Part shown: piece by piece, positions 13,768 to 23,809 of the stretch
Layout of the letters: the number at the start of each line of letters is the position of its first letter
How positions within the stretch are numbered: the first letter of the stretch is position 1
Origin: a virus
IMG/VR virus record: IMGVR_UViG_3300020179_000080
Span: 1 to 37,476 of that record
DNA: 37,476 nt
Direction: 5' to 3' (one strand)
Position numbers and translations under genes: made by a program
Notes under the pieces: model-generated
What the model was told of the DNA's origin: nothing
The model's database searches: none
Seen by the model: the letters and a program-made list of their open reading frames with translations, nothing else

Positions 13768-13791
13768 CACTCATTGTGGCCGTTAGCGGTC

Positions 13792-16700
13792 CTAAGGGCT
13801 AGTCACAACCGCTGCCTTGCTCTCGGCAGCGTCAATGCTCTGCGACCGCAACCGTTTCGACCGCAATGCCCGAAGCTCAGTTGCCGCAGGCGTATCGGAA
13901 ACCTCCATGCGCTCACGGGCTAGGGCGGCGTAATACTCCTGAATCTGCCCCAACACCCAAGGGCCAGGCTGCTGGCGGTACAGCGTCGAAGGCATGTCCT
14001 TTACCCGCGGGTCCGTAGTAGTCGCAGGATTGGCATCCCACTTTTTGTACTGCGAACTGTTAATGACGTAGTTGACCGCCTCGTAGTAGGTCCTGCCGTT
14101 GGTGGCCTTGTCCAGCAGGTCAGACAGGTCGACAGGGATGGAAACAGTTTGTTCCTGGAAGCTGTTGCCAATCATGTAATCGATCTTGCCCGGCACCCGG
14201 TACAGGGTCTTTCCGCCAAACAGGGGATGCCTGCTGTACTGCTCGCCTTTTGTAAAGCCGTGGTAGTGGTTGAACTCCTTCTCGCCGTCACTGCCCAATG
14301 GCACCCCATAAAGGCGACCAGTCATAAGTTCAGTCGGCGGATCCAGCAGCCCTAGACGGTCAAGCGTGGAATAGACCTTGTTGCCTGCGTCCCATTGCAT
14401 AGGCACGCCAGTCGGCCATTCGTTTTTCAGGATCCAATCGTTCCAAGGGGTGATGTTGCGCCCTAAATGATCTGTCTCTTTCTGCGTAGCTCCAGCAAAG
14501 GTTGCAAGCATAGGGCTGGCGTTCATCAGGAAGTTTTGCAGCCCTTCTCGCATTTGCTCCAATGGGTCGTCCGTCCCTATCTGCTCTATTAAATAAGCGT
14601 CAGTGGGGTTGAGCTGGCGATTGCGGGCCACACCCTCGTAACCCAAGCCAAATGCCCCTTCTACAGTGCGCATTACGCCAGAAGCGGGGTTGAACTGGCC
14701 GTTTGCAATAAACGCGGCTAAGCGCTGGAAGGCCTCAGGCGTTTGCTCGGTCAAGGCTTCGCTAAGCATCTGCAGCGACCGAAAGCCGGTCTGCCGCATG
14801 AGTTGGCCGGTGCCAACTTGCATCAGCTGCCACCAGGCCTGCTGCCCGTCCCACTTGGAGTTCATGCCAGTAACCATGGCCTCCTTAAGGTCCTTCCACA
14901 GGAACAGCGTGTTGAGAACTGGCAAACCGCCCAAGTTAAAGGGGACACCAAAGACGCTGTTTTCACGGTTGTATTTCTTCCATGTGGCTCTTTTCCGTGG
15001 ATCAAGAGGAGCACTGCCAGTGAGCTTGCCCCAGTCGTTATCTAGCGAGCCAAAAAGTGTCAACATCCCGCCAAACATCACCCAGGCTGCCTGCGTAGCA
15101 GCAAGAAGCTGCGGAGGTATGGGATCGCCGGCCTTAATTTTGTTCACAATTCGAGCAGTGTTGATAATTGGCGGTGCGCCAAGCCCTATGTCCCACAACG
15201 CCTGATTCCAAGGGGACCGCCAAAAACTGATAAGCATGTCGCCGTAATCGTTTTTGCGTATTGGCCGCATGGCATCGTCCACAGTTTTGCCAAACCCCTG
15301 CCCTGGGCGGTTTTGCATACGCGCATACTGAGAAAAATCCCAGGATTTACGGTTGGCCGGATCCGCCAGCACTGGTACGCCAACCTTTTCAGAGGCGATA
15401 TAAGCGGCAATTTCATCGTTGCTAAATTCCTCGCCTAAGTCGAACTGCTTGCGGAAACTGGCTATTTGATTTTCCGACGGTTCAGCCGTATAAAGCACGT
15501 CTTGAAGTTTTTGATCAACATACTGGCGACGTGTAGCCCAGCTCCAATCGGGCCCTTCGTGAAAGGATTGAATAAAGAAGTCGTTAGCCCGGTCAGTCAT
15601 ATAGACCCGCAGCCCTGCACGCTGGTCTACAGCGCCAAGCATTTGCAGGGCCGGGGTAATGGGTAGCTTAATTTCCCGCCCAGCCATTTTAGACATGCCC
15701 TTTTCCAATAGGTAATTTGCAAACAACTTGCTGCTAACCTGCCACTTGTCGCGTACTTGTATTGCTAAATGTGCAGGGTTAGAAGCCCAAGGCTCTTTTA
15801 AGACCTGATCAGCAATTTTATATTGTTCCTCAATCGGGATTGCGCCTGTCTGAGCGCCAAAAGCATCAGGGTTGCCGGCAAATGGCGCTTCAGCGTTAAA
15901 GAAACCCTTGCGCAATGACTCAGACCAAGACTGCTTAATTACGGTTTCGGCACGCAATGCAGCCTCAGCCGCGGCCCGAGCCCCGTCAATGTTGCTCTTT
16001 AATAGATCGCGGTGGAACAGCGTGGCTCCGCCATGAATCAGTGGGCCGTTGCCAGCAGCTTTTTTTAGCCCTTCAGCCACAAAAACCATTTTTTGGCTGA
16101 GGTAATTCATCATTACCTGCGTCTTAGCAGCAAACAGGATCGTGTCCTTGTAGAAACCCCGTACTAGGGCTTTCCAATCCCAGCCCTTGTCAAGCCTGCC
16201 CATTGGGTCGATGCCATCAACCTTGGCGGCATCAATTAGCTCAGTCAGTTCCAACTGGCCGCTAGGCCCTTTGTTAGCTGCGTCAACAACCTTGGCGGCA
16301 ATGCTGTCCGGTCCCACCAAGTCAGCAGGGGTTGCACCAATTAACTCCTCAGCAATTTGGTCAAGCTCGGCCTTGGCCTCATTGCCGGTTTGCGCCCAGA
16401 CCGAATCCGGCAGCTCCAGGTCTTCGCCAATCACCCGTTTCCACTGCTGCAGCAGCTGACCAGAGCGGCGCTTAGCCACCCGCATGGAACGGTGGGCAAA
16501 CAGCGCCTTGATGTAGGCGTCGACAAACTCCGCCTTGGCTTCTCGGCCAGGCGGCAGGCCGGTCTCACCAATGTTGTCGGCAATGCCCTGCATCTTGCGG
16601 ATCACGTTGTTCCGCGTGATGTCGGCAAACACCTGGGCCTTGGTGGCGTTGTCCAAAATGCCAAGGAAGGGCGCCACGTTCTGCGCAATGGCTTGACTAA

Positions 16701-17184
16701 GCAGGTCCTTTTGCACGGCAATGCCGGCCTCCTCAAAGGCGTCCAGCAGGCGGGCTCGGAAGGCGTCCTTGTCGTTGATGGCCGTGACCACGTTGAAATC
16801 AGACGGCGAATACTTAGCCCAATCACCCGTCAGGGCCTGCAGCATTGAGCCCAACTGCACAGCGCTTTCGACGCCCATGCGGTCGACCATCTGAGCAAAG
16901 TTCTCAAATTCTCCGTCCGAACCAATCGGCTTACTGCGTGATCCAGCAGCGCGGGCAGCCCAGTCGTCTAGGCGATCTGGGTCGACTGTCATGTCGTCCC
17001 ACATCTGATTGAAATTAGTCTCCAGCTCCTCGCCCGTAGTGCGGTCGCGGAAGACAAAGTTTTTGGCCGGGTCAGGCTCTTCAGGAGGTCGCTCGCTATT
17101 GAGGGCGTAACGAGCTTGCTCAATGTCCCGCTTGCGCTGCTCAAGCGCTTGGATCTGCTGGAACAGGTCATCGCAGTTAGACAT
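13792..17184 (-). CDS. Giant internal virion protein, gp16-position, second half
   Basis: Protein of 1130 residues between the ParB/HExxH protein and the tail fiber, the place of T7 gp16, the ejected inner-core protein that builds a channel across the cell envelope. The N-terminus is a charged coiled coil (DLFQQIQALEQRKRDIEQARYAL). Several long helical regions follow, plus moderately hydrophobic segments (about residues 645-730, e.g. LLAATQAAWVMFGGMLTLFGSL) that could contact membrane. No enzymatic motif is recognised. It begins 3 bases after the preceding stop. With its neighbour it looks like a gp16 divided in two; this is inferred from position and size, not detected similarity. Confidence 0.75.
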   Translation of the reverse strand: MSNCDDLFQQIQALEQRKRDIEQARYALNSERPPEEPDPAKNFVFRDRTTGEELETNFNQMWDDMTVDPDRLDDWAARAAGSRSKPIGSDGEFENFAQMVDRMGVESAVQLGSMLQALTGDWAKYSPSDFNVVTAINDKDAFRARLLDAFEEAGIAVQKDLLSQAIAQNVAPFLGILDNATKAQVFADITRNNVIRKMQGIADNIGETGLPPGREAKAEFVDAYIKALFAHRSMRVAKRRSGQLLQQWKRVIGEDLELPDSVWAQTGNEAKAELDQIAEELIGATPADLVGPDSIAAKVVDAANKGPSGQLELTELIDAAKVDGIDPMGRLDKGWDWKALVRGFYKDTILFAAKTQVMMNYLSQKMVFVAEGLKKAAGNGPLIHGGATLFHRDLLKSNIDGARAAAEAALRAETVIKQSWSESLRKGFFNAEAPFAGNPDAFGAQTGAIPIEEQYKIADQVLKEPWASNPAHLAIQVRDKWQVSSKLFANYLLEKGMSKMAGREIKLPITPALQMLGAVDQRAGLRVYMTDRANDFFIQSFHEGPDWSWATRRQYVDQKLQDVLYTAEPSENQIASFRKQFDLGEEFSNDEIAAYIASEKVGVPVLADPANRKSWDFSQYARMQNRPGQGFGKTVDDAMRPIRKNDYGDMLISFWRSPWNQALWDIGLGAPPIINTARIVNKIKAGDPIPPQLLAATQAAWVMFGGMLTLFGSLDNDWGKLTGSAPLDPRKRATWKKYNRENSVFGVPFNLGGLPVLNTLFLWKDLKEAMVTGMNSKWDGQQAWWQLMQVGTGQLMRQTGFRSLQMLSEALTEQTPEAFQRLAAFIANGQFNPASGVMRTVEGAFGLGYEGVARNRQLNPTDAYLIEQIGTDDPLEQMREGLQNFLMNASPMLATFAGATQKETDHLGRNITPWNDWILKNEWPTGVPMQWDAGNKVYSTLDRLGLLDPPTELMTGRLYGVPLGSDGEKEFNHYHGFTKGEQYSRHPLFGGKTLYRVPGKIDYMIGNSFQEQTVSIPVDLSDLLDKATNGRTYYEAVNYVINSSQYKKWDANPATTTDPRVKDMPSTLYRQQPGPWVLGQIQEYYAALARERMEVSDTPAATELRALRSKRLRSQSIDAAESKAAVVTSP

Positions 17185-17187
17185 GAC

Positions 17188-20100
17188 TTAGCAACCTCCG
17201 TTGAGTGCTTGGGTTTTGAGCGCGGCAATCTGGGCATCCAAACCAGCAACTTCGTTGTTGATTCGGGCTTGTACCGCTTTGTTATCGGAAGCCCACATTT
17301 TCAGAAACTCGTAACGGCTTACTTGGTTGTCAGTAAAAAGGTCAAGCGCTGAATCAAACGCGCGCTCGCGGGCGATGTCGCCCTCGTAGACCTTGCGGAA
17401 AAAGTCCTCAGCTGACGTAAAACCGTTGCCCTGCCAGTAGTTCCTGAACTGTTCAAGGAACTGCTGCATTTTGTCAAACGCGCGCAGCACACCACCTGCA
17501 ACCTTGGCGGTCATGGTGTCGCCCCAGGACTTGCCGTTCTTCTTGGGTAGAACGCTGTCCAGAGCGGCCACAAAGTCCTGCTGGAACATTTTTCCGTAGG
17601 GATCGCTAACACCCCTCGCCCGCAGCTCCGCATAAGTCTGATAGGCCACGGCCATGCGCTCAATCGTTGCCACCTCCATCCGGGCAGGGATGCCGGAGTA
17701 ATCCGTAATCCGCTGCTTGCCAAAAGCGGTTTCCATCGCCTTCATCTCACCCAGATTCATTAAGCCAAGTTGGACCCGGTGAAAGGCTTCGTGGTGGGCG
17801 ACAGAGATCAGCTCGCTTGGAGACGCCTCAAGCATCCCAAAGATTGTCACTACATCTTTGGTGGTGCTGTATCTCCCTTGCACCGGCACAATTTGATCTC
17901 CGCCACCCCATGCGGCACTCCGGCGCTCCATCAGAAACTTATCCTCAAACTTAACGGCAACGTGATCACCGGCCACGTCCCTGATAATTTGAGTCAAAGC
18001 CGCTTCCCAGAGTTTTTTGTCACTTGGTGGGATGGTGATGCCAGCGTCGCCAAGCCGGATAAATGCCCGCTCTTTCTTTCGCCGAATTGGGTCAACGCTT
18101 TGCAATTCGCCAAGGGCATTGGTAAAGCCTTGGTCGGGCACCTCAACGGCCATTTGCTTGCCCACCGGGGCAGCAGCAGAACCCGTTTGGGCTTTTACCT
18201 GTGTCTTGATCTGCTCGTTGACCGCTACGCCATGGCGGCGAATGGCCGGGATGTCGTAACCCTGGGCCTCCAGGGCAGCGACCAGGCGGTCCTCGCCAGC
18301 TGATTTCTTGCTGGCATTACGCAGCATGTACGCCGCACGGTCTAAATCGTTTGCGAATTTGAGCGTGGCGCTGCCGTAGCGCGGTGCGGACTTGCTCAGG
18401 TCGGGCGGGAACGAGAACGCTGGCCTCTCGGAGTCGGGCTTGTCCCACCCATCCAGCATCCCGTTGGCCTTCTTCTCTTCCAGAGGCATGAAGTCGTACC
18501 CCATGGCCTCGCGGTTGGCCCGCTCGATCTCAAACTGCCGGCGTGCGTCCATCTGGGCGTACTCGGTGCCCAAACGGATCTCGTCCATGATTGCTTGAGC
18601 GCCCGGAGAGCCAGCCGTCAGGCCATTAGCTTCCAAGTCCTTGGCGGCCAATGCGGGGTCCACCAAAGGGCCTGCAGGGATTTCAGGGATTGGCGTTGCG
18701 CTGGGGCGGACTTCGCCGTTGGCGACTGCCTTTTGTATGACTTGATCCTTTAGAGCCTGGCGGCCGGCCTCGGTCAAAAACACCTGCTCTGGTGCTTGAG
18801 GTTCAGGAGCAGGGACGGCCTCTGCTGCCTTTGGTGCAACTGGAGGTGGAGACGCCTCCGCTGCTGTTTCCAACTGCTGCAGGATGCGCTTGATGATGGG
18901 TGCGGGCTTAGCGCCATTGGCCACCGCAGCGGCAGCCTCATTCAGCATTTGGCTAATGGGAGTGCCGGCGGCGTACTTGGCAGCGTCGAACTCACCCAGC
19001 ACCGCCTGCGCAGTGGCGCCTGCGTCGATCACCTGCTGGGCATTGACCTCAGTGCCGCCCTTGTCAGCCAGTTGTTGCACCGAACGGCCGCGGCCAACCC
19101 GTTTGAACAGGTTTTTGTTGCCGATCAGCTCGGCGCGAATCTTGCCGGCCAACTCCGCTTTGATGACAGTGGTGTCCAGCTCCTCATCGCCAAACAAGTT
19201 TTTCTGATTGGTCTTCACCTTGGGTGCGCTGCTGGCCATCTGGGCCAGCTCGCTAAAAGCCCGGTCTGTCATGTCCCGCCCCTGGGCGAGCTGATAGACG
19301 CGGTTCATCTTTTCCGGCTCCAGGCCGCTACCGCCAAGCGCCAGGGCCCGGCCCATAGACAGCTCGCCATCAATGGCGGACTGCAGCAAATTGTCCGGCA
19401 ACTTGCTCAGCGCCAGGCCCTGGGCGCCAAGGCCAGAGCCTAGCGGGATGCCTGATGCCTCCAGCTGGGCGGCGTCCTGGATGCCGGCCTCACGGATGAA
19501 CTTGGCTGCGTCAAACGCTGTGCCACCACCGGATGAGATGTTGCTGATGGCCCCCATGGCACGGGCCTGCTCAGCGGTTTGAGCGGGCAGCTCCTCAACG
19601 CGAATTGAAGGGACGCCTAGCTCTTTGGCTTTGGCCAGGCGGTTGTGGCCATTAACCACAAACGTCTGCCCGTCAGCAGGGTCTGTCCAAACTTGGATAA
19701 CACCCTCGGCGTCGGTGTTCCATTTGGAGACGCCCTGCAGCGAGTTGCCGATCTGCTGGCCTTGGGCGTTGATGCCTCCCTTGAATTGGAAGCGGCCAGG
19801 GTCAACTTGGATTGAGTTGACATCAAACAGCTGCACGCCGTCCGCAGCCCGGTTGGAAAGCAGGGCAACGCCTTCTTGGCCCAAGGAGTCGATGCCATCA
19901 AGCACGTCCTGCCGTGTGAACTGCTCAAAGTCCCGGCCGGTCAGCTCACGGACGCGGTTGTAGAGCAAAGTCCCGTTTTCGGGACTTGCCAGCGACATCA
20001 AATTGGCGTTAGGCACCGCGGTCGATGCCCACTGCTGCCGCATAGGCACCATCGGGTCGGCCAAGTTTTCAGCTGGCATGGCCATGAAGGCCGGATTTAG

Positions 20101-21408
20101 CCCAGGCACCACCTCAAACTGGCTTTGCTCCTGCAGGTGACGGTCAACCTCAGGCACCACGGGGCCAGAGCCAGTGGCCAGCTCCTGCAGCCGCTGGTCA
20201 TCAAGCCGGTTGACGCCCATGGCAACGACATCAACCTCAGGCAGCGCCGGGTCGTAGAAGGGATCGACGTTTGGATCAGCCTGCGGCAGAGGGGCGTCGG
20301 GGTTGAGAACAGCACCGCCTGGAGCCATTGGCTCAGACGGCACCGCGGCAGCGGCCGGCTCACCTACCAGCTGATCGCGGGCCTGCGCAGTGGTTTGCGC
20401 TGCAGGCTGTGCTGCAGGTGGCTGCTGCTGTGCCTCCTCGCGAAAGCGGTATTCGTCAGGTGACACCTCCTCCTGGATGCCAGATGCCACCGTTTGCTGG
20501 CGGGAATTTGTGGCCTCAGTGAGAGTGCGGCGCTCCCGCAAGTTGCGAGCAATGTTGGGCAAGCCTTTAAGGCCCGCCGAAACGGTCTTGCCAACACCCA
20601 GAAAACCCAGGCCAACGGCCACCTCAGCGCCTGCGTTGGGCAGCAAGCTCTTAAGCGATGAGCTCAGCCGGTCATCTTGCGGAGAGACAGCAAACGGGCT
20701 GTTGGGCACCGCATTAGCGATGTTGCCGGATAGGTTGTCTGTGATCAGGGTTGTCAGAAACGATTCCGTGCCAATGCCAGCCGTCCAGCGGGCGGCCTTG
20801 GCCGCGCCAGGGCTTAGAAAGCCAAAGGCTTGCGGGCCAACAATGCGGGAAGCAGCCGCACCACCCAGAAAAGAAGCCGATGCCAGCGCAGGAATGTCGC
20901 TGAACCACGTCTTCTGGTAGGTCGACATCTCCTCCGGCAGCTTGGCGTCTATCGCCTTGGCCAGGTATCTAGTGAGCTCGTTGATACCCCTGCCAACAGG
21001 CGTTGATACAGGATCGGCTGGCTTCCATCCGTTGGCGGCCCGCTGCGCCAGGTTGAGCGCGGCATAGGCCGCGTCGGCTGGCATCTTCACGGCAGCGCCG
21101 TGGACCACCTGCCGTTCCAGCGGAGTGCTGTAGCGAACCCGGCCCTTAGGGTCCTGATACTGCACCGGGGCAAACATGCTGCCTGGCGCCATCAACGGCG
21201 TTGAAACAGTTCCAGTTGGCGTGTACCCGGCGTTCATTAAGCCGGCTTGCTTCAGGAAATACTTGGCCTCGTTTTTGATGCCAGCTGGCGTGAAGTACCA
21301 CGTCCAGGGGCGGCCAGGAGGTTTGGCTTTGGGCTTGGCGGCAGGCTGCTGTGGGATAACAGGTGTCGCCTCAAGGCCAGTGATCTGCCTACGCCGCTGC
21401 TCGGGCAT
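17188..21408 (-). CDS. Giant internal virion protein with ParB-like and HExxH domains
   Basis: Protein of 1406 residues from ATG 21408 (a TTG at 21426 would add six). A proline-rich N-terminus is followed by a long helical stretch. A ParB/sulfiredoxin-like segment lies at about 530-650 (VNSIQVDPGRFQFKG ... TFVVNGHNRLAKAKELG). Ala/Pro linkers follow, then a zincin signature HEAFH at 1206-1210 (VAHHEAFHRVQLG), with a downstream acidic helix (ATIERMAVAYQTYAE) that could supply the third ligand. It is in the gp16 position and is probably packaged and ejected with DNA. The ParB-like fold occurs in ejected antirestriction-type proteins of other phages; here nuclease or protease activity is an inference. 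Confidence 0.8.
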   Translation of the reverse strand: MPEQRRRQITGLEATPVIPQQPAAKPKAKPPGRPWTWYFTPAGIKNEAKYFLKQAGLMNAGYTPTGTVSTPLMAPGSMFAPVQYQDPKGRVRYSTPLERQVVHGAAVKMPADAAYAALNLAQRAANGWKPADPVSTPVGRGINELTRYLAKAIDAKLPEEMSTYQKTWFSDIPALASASFLGGAAASRIVGPQAFGFLSPGAAKAARWTAGIGTESFLTTLITDNLSGNIANAVPNSPFAVSPQDDRLSSSLKSLLPNAGAEVAVGLGFLGVGKTVSAGLKGLPNIARNLRERRTLTEATNSRQQTVASGIQEEVSPDEYRFREEAQQQPPAAQPAAQTTAQARDQLVGEPAAAAVPSEPMAPGGAVLNPDAPLPQADPNVDPFYDPALPEVDVVAMGVNRLDDQRLQELATGSGPVVPEVDRHLQEQSQFEVVPGLNPAFMAMPAENLADPMVPMRQQWASTAVPNANLMSLASPENGTLLYNRVRELTGRDFEQFTRQDVLDGIDSLGQEGVALLSNRAADGVQLFDVNSIQVDPGRFQFKGGINAQGQQIGNSLQGVSKWNTDAEGVIQVWTDPADGQTFVVNGHNRLAKAKELGVPSIRVEELPAQTAEQARAMGAISNISSGGGTAFDAAKFIREAGIQDAAQLEASGIPLGSGLGAQGLALSKLPDNLLQSAIDGELSMGRALALGGSGLEPEKMNRVYQLAQGRDMTDRAFSELAQMASSAPKVKTNQKNLFGDEELDTTVIKAELAGKIRAELIGNKNLFKRVGRGRSVQQLADKGGTEVNAQQVIDAGATAQAVLGEFDAAKYAAGTPISQMLNEAAAAVANGAKPAPIIKRILQQLETAAEASPPPVAPKAAEAVPAPEPQAPEQVFLTEAGRQALKDQVIQKAVANGEVRPSATPIPEIPAGPLVDPALAAKDLEANGLTAGSPGAQAIMDEIRLGTEYAQMDARRQFEIERANREAMGYDFMPLEEKKANGMLDGWDKPDSERPAFSFPPDLSKSAPRYGSATLKFANDLDRAAYMLRNASKKSAGEDRLVAALEAQGYDIPAIRRHGVAVNEQIKTQVKAQTGSAAAPVGKQMAVEVPDQGFTNALGELQSVDPIRRKKERAFIRLGDAGITIPPSDKKLWEAALTQIIRDVAGDHVAVKFEDKFLMERRSAAWGGGDQIVPVQGRYSTTKDVVTIFGMLEASPSELISVAHHEAFHRVQLGLMNLGEMKAMETAFGKQRITDYSGIPARMEVATIERMAVAYQTYAELRARGVSDPYGKMFQQDFVAALDSVLPKKNGKSWGDTMTAKVAGGVLRAFDKMQQFLEQFRNYWQGNGFTSAEDFFRKVYEGDIARERAFDSALDLFTDNQVSRYEFLKMWASDNKAVQARINNEVAGLDAQIAALKTQALNGGC

Positions 21409-21440
21409 TGATTTCGCGCCACACAACTACCCCTATTTCA

Positions 21441-21454
21441 CCGCACATATGCGG
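21441..21454 (-). other. Perfect stem-loop in the leader of the ParB/HExxH gene
   Basis: CCGCA (21441-21445) and TGCGG (21450-21454) form a 5-bp stem with a 4-base loop, between promoter motif copy 6 and the ATG at 21408. No T run follows, so it is not a terminator; an RNA-processing or stability element is possible. Confidence 0.4.
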
Positions 21455-21458
21455 AGTT

Positions 21459-21472
21459 GTCCGGGGTCGTAA
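21459..21472 (-). promoter_or_regulatory. Candidate phage promoter motif, copy 6 (TTACGACCCCGGAC on - strand)
   Basis: Dyad motif directly after the stop codon of the gp15-like gene and 50 bases before the ATG of the ParB/HExxH protein. Its left half TTACGACCCCG matches the copy at 33388-33401 closely. The right half is degenerate (GGAC for GTAG). Confidence 0.5.
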
Positions 21473-23797
21473 TTATCCCCCAAACGTGAGCTGCTGGTGC
21501 CAGCTGGCAATACCGGCCAAAGCAGGGTATTGATCAGCCAAAACGCGAGCGGCAATCATCGAGTTGACCGAATTGGCGGCGGAAGACAGGCGCCGCTTGA
21601 TTTTTAGTAGTTGTTGATCAGTACGCGTGTCGCGGTAGTTCGGATAAAAACGCAGCTGTTGTTCGAGAAACTCGTAGCCGCTCTGAGCTCCTGCATCACG
21701 CCATGCACGCTCAAACTTCATCGGCATTTGCTTGCCGTCCTCTGCGAGGTCCATGACATCCAGAATTGCGGGCAGCGACAGCACTGGAACACTGCTGTAC
21801 TGCCGCAGCAGCACTGAGCGATTGGGGATGCTGTCCAGCTGATTGATGTCGTAGACCTTGGGGGTCGGCACCTTGCTGTTGGGTTGCACAGGCAGTGGCT
21901 GGGGGCGCCTGGAGGGACCGCCGCTGCTACCGCCTGGGTACAGGCTTCGGAACAGCTCACCGTCCTTGTTCTCGTCTTTTTGCAGCCGGTAAATGGCGCC
22001 TTTGACGATCTGCTCTACCTGTGCGTCGCTTGGGTCGGTGCCGTACTTGGCTCGCCAGTCTTGAATGGCAGCATCAGCAACGCTCAGATACCGGCGATAC
22101 GCCAGAGCCTTACCCGCCTCCATGTCTTGGCGGTTGCCGGGGTTAACATGTTGGTACTGCTGGGCAAGTTCAACAGCAATCTGCCGGTTGATTGCCCTGT
22201 CTCGCGGTACGCGAACAGAGGCAGTAGTGCCCTGCTGTTGGGCCGCCTGCTTGATCTCTGCGTCAGACCGCAGCAAGAACTGAGTTCTCTTATCGCGGTC
22301 GAGGATCTGGTTAGCTGTTGCCGTTTGCCGGTCCCTAGCCTCGTTCACATCAAAATTGCTGCCATAAGCGCCCTGCAGCCACAGGTAAAAGTCGGGAACG
22401 GCGGCTTCGTTGCTGCCGATGTAGAGAAACTTGTTGGAGTTGCCAACCACGTCTGCGGCAATCTTGGTCAGTTCGTCAAAGCCAATTCGGTCAACATCTT
22501 GATTTTGTGGGCTGTTGTAGGTTTCTTTGATCAAATTGTTGGCAATAACGGACTGCTGGGGCCCTGGCGGAACGTTGTAGAGCGCTTTAGCCAGCTTGTC
22601 TCGAAAACCTCCAATCCCTTCAGTTCGCTCGCGCAAGCGCTCAGCGGCACCTGCCTTGCCGTACTTAAGCCGCGAGTCCAGGTTCTCCTGCGCATACAGC
22701 TGGCCTAACGTGTAAGTCAGCGGCTTGCCGGTCTCAGCATTGATAATTGCCTTGCCATTAGCCCCGACAACAGGCGTGTTGCTCGGGATGCTGTCAATAA
22801 AAGCTCGCTGAGAAGTGTCGCCGTAGAAGTTGCTGTCGGCTTGCAGGATCCTGTAGACCTCCTCCAAGCGCTTAGTTGCGCCGCCAGGGAGCCCGCTTGT
22901 CATGGCTGACTGTTGCATGACTTGAGCTAGGCGCAGCCTTAAGGCAGAGGCAAATTGCTGCGGGTTGTCCTTAATCGAGTAGGTGTAGCCGTTGTATTCG
23001 ATCTGACCGGAGCTGTTGGCGTTGCCAATGATCAGCTTGAGCTGAGCAGCTGTCTGCTTAGGCACCTGCTCATCAAGAAACTTGACTCGATCCTGGGCAA
23101 GGGCATTGGCAACGCTCTCGCTGGCCTTGGTCGTAGCGGGCAAAAAGTATTTTTGAAAACCAGGGCTGCCGCTGTCAATCTTGTATTTCTGCGTGATCTG
23201 TCTGGTGTAGTCAGCATTGATTTTCTGCAGCGCACCAAACCCTTGGTCCTCGCCCAGGTAATTGATCTCCCCGCCTCGTGACTGCACATAGCCGGGCAGG
23301 CCCATGGAAAACTCCTGGGCAGCCAGCTTGACCAGCCCGCGCTCGTACCCGATCTGTTTGTACGGATCAAGGAAGTTCATCAGGGCCCCGGCCTGCGGGT
23401 CCTTGGCTGCCACGTTTCGAGTCGCTGCAGCACGTTGCAGCTGGGCTACCTCAGTGCTTTCGTCGACCTTGACCAAGGCCCGCTGCTGGGCCTCGTAGGC
23501 CTCGGCTTCGCCCTGATCCATGCGCCAGTCGGCAAAGGCCAGACCAGCGGACTGCGCCACGCTCACCGCGTTCTTGGTGAAGGGCACCAGGGCCTCAGCC
23601 AGCAGGGCGTAGTTGTTGCTGCCCTGGACGTAGGTGGTGCCGCCCGTGTTGACGGTCTGCACGCCCTGCGGGTTGTTGCTGAACGCAGCTGGGGCAGCTG
23701 GCTTTGCCAACTGCTGCTCCATGGGCCGCAGGAAGACATCGACAGGGCGAGCCGACGTATTGAGCTCGCCAGGTTGCAGGTTCTGGGGGCGTGCCAT
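21473..23797 (-). CDS. Internal virion protein, T7 gp15-like
   Basis: Protein of 774 residues (T7 gp15 is 747), mostly helical, in gp15 position between the gp14-like gene and the gp16-position genes. The N-terminus (SARPVDVFLRPMEQQLAKPAAPAA) and TYVQGSNNYALLAEALVPF resemble cyanopodovirus gp15 proteins. It would be part of the inner core that is ejected and helps pull in DNA. The call rests on length, order and general character rather than a strong motif. Promoter motif copy 6 follows at once. Confidence 0.8.
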   Translation of the reverse strand: MARPQNLQPGELNTSARPVDVFLRPMEQQLAKPAAPAAFSNNPQGVQTVNTGGTTYVQGSNNYALLAEALVPFTKNAVSVAQSAGLAFADWRMDQGEAEAYEAQQRALVKVDESTEVAQLQRAAATRNVAAKDPQAGALMNFLDPYKQIGYERGLVKLAAQEFSMGLPGYVQSRGGEINYLGEDQGFGALQKINADYTRQITQKYKIDSGSPGFQKYFLPATTKASESVANALAQDRVKFLDEQVPKQTAAQLKLIIGNANSSGQIEYNGYTYSIKDNPQQFASALRLRLAQVMQQSAMTSGLPGGATKRLEEVYRILQADSNFYGDTSQRAFIDSIPSNTPVVGANGKAIINAETGKPLTYTLGQLYAQENLDSRLKYGKAGAAERLRERTEGIGGFRDKLAKALYNVPPGPQQSVIANNLIKETYNSPQNQDVDRIGFDELTKIAADVVGNSNKFLYIGSNEAAVPDFYLWLQGAYGSNFDVNEARDRQTATANQILDRDKRTQFLLRSDAEIKQAAQQQGTTASVRVPRDRAINRQIAVELAQQYQHVNPGNRQDMEAGKALAYRRYLSVADAAIQDWRAKYGTDPSDAQVEQIVKGAIYRLQKDENKDGELFRSLYPGGSSGGPSRRPQPLPVQPNSKVPTPKVYDINQLDSIPNRSVLLRQYSSVPVLSLPAILDVMDLAEDGKQMPMKFERAWRDAGAQSGYEFLEQQLRFYPNYRDTRTDQQLLKIKRRLSSAANSVNSMIAARVLADQYPALAGIASWHQQLTFGG

Positions 23798-23809
23798 GGC
23801 TCGCAGGGA

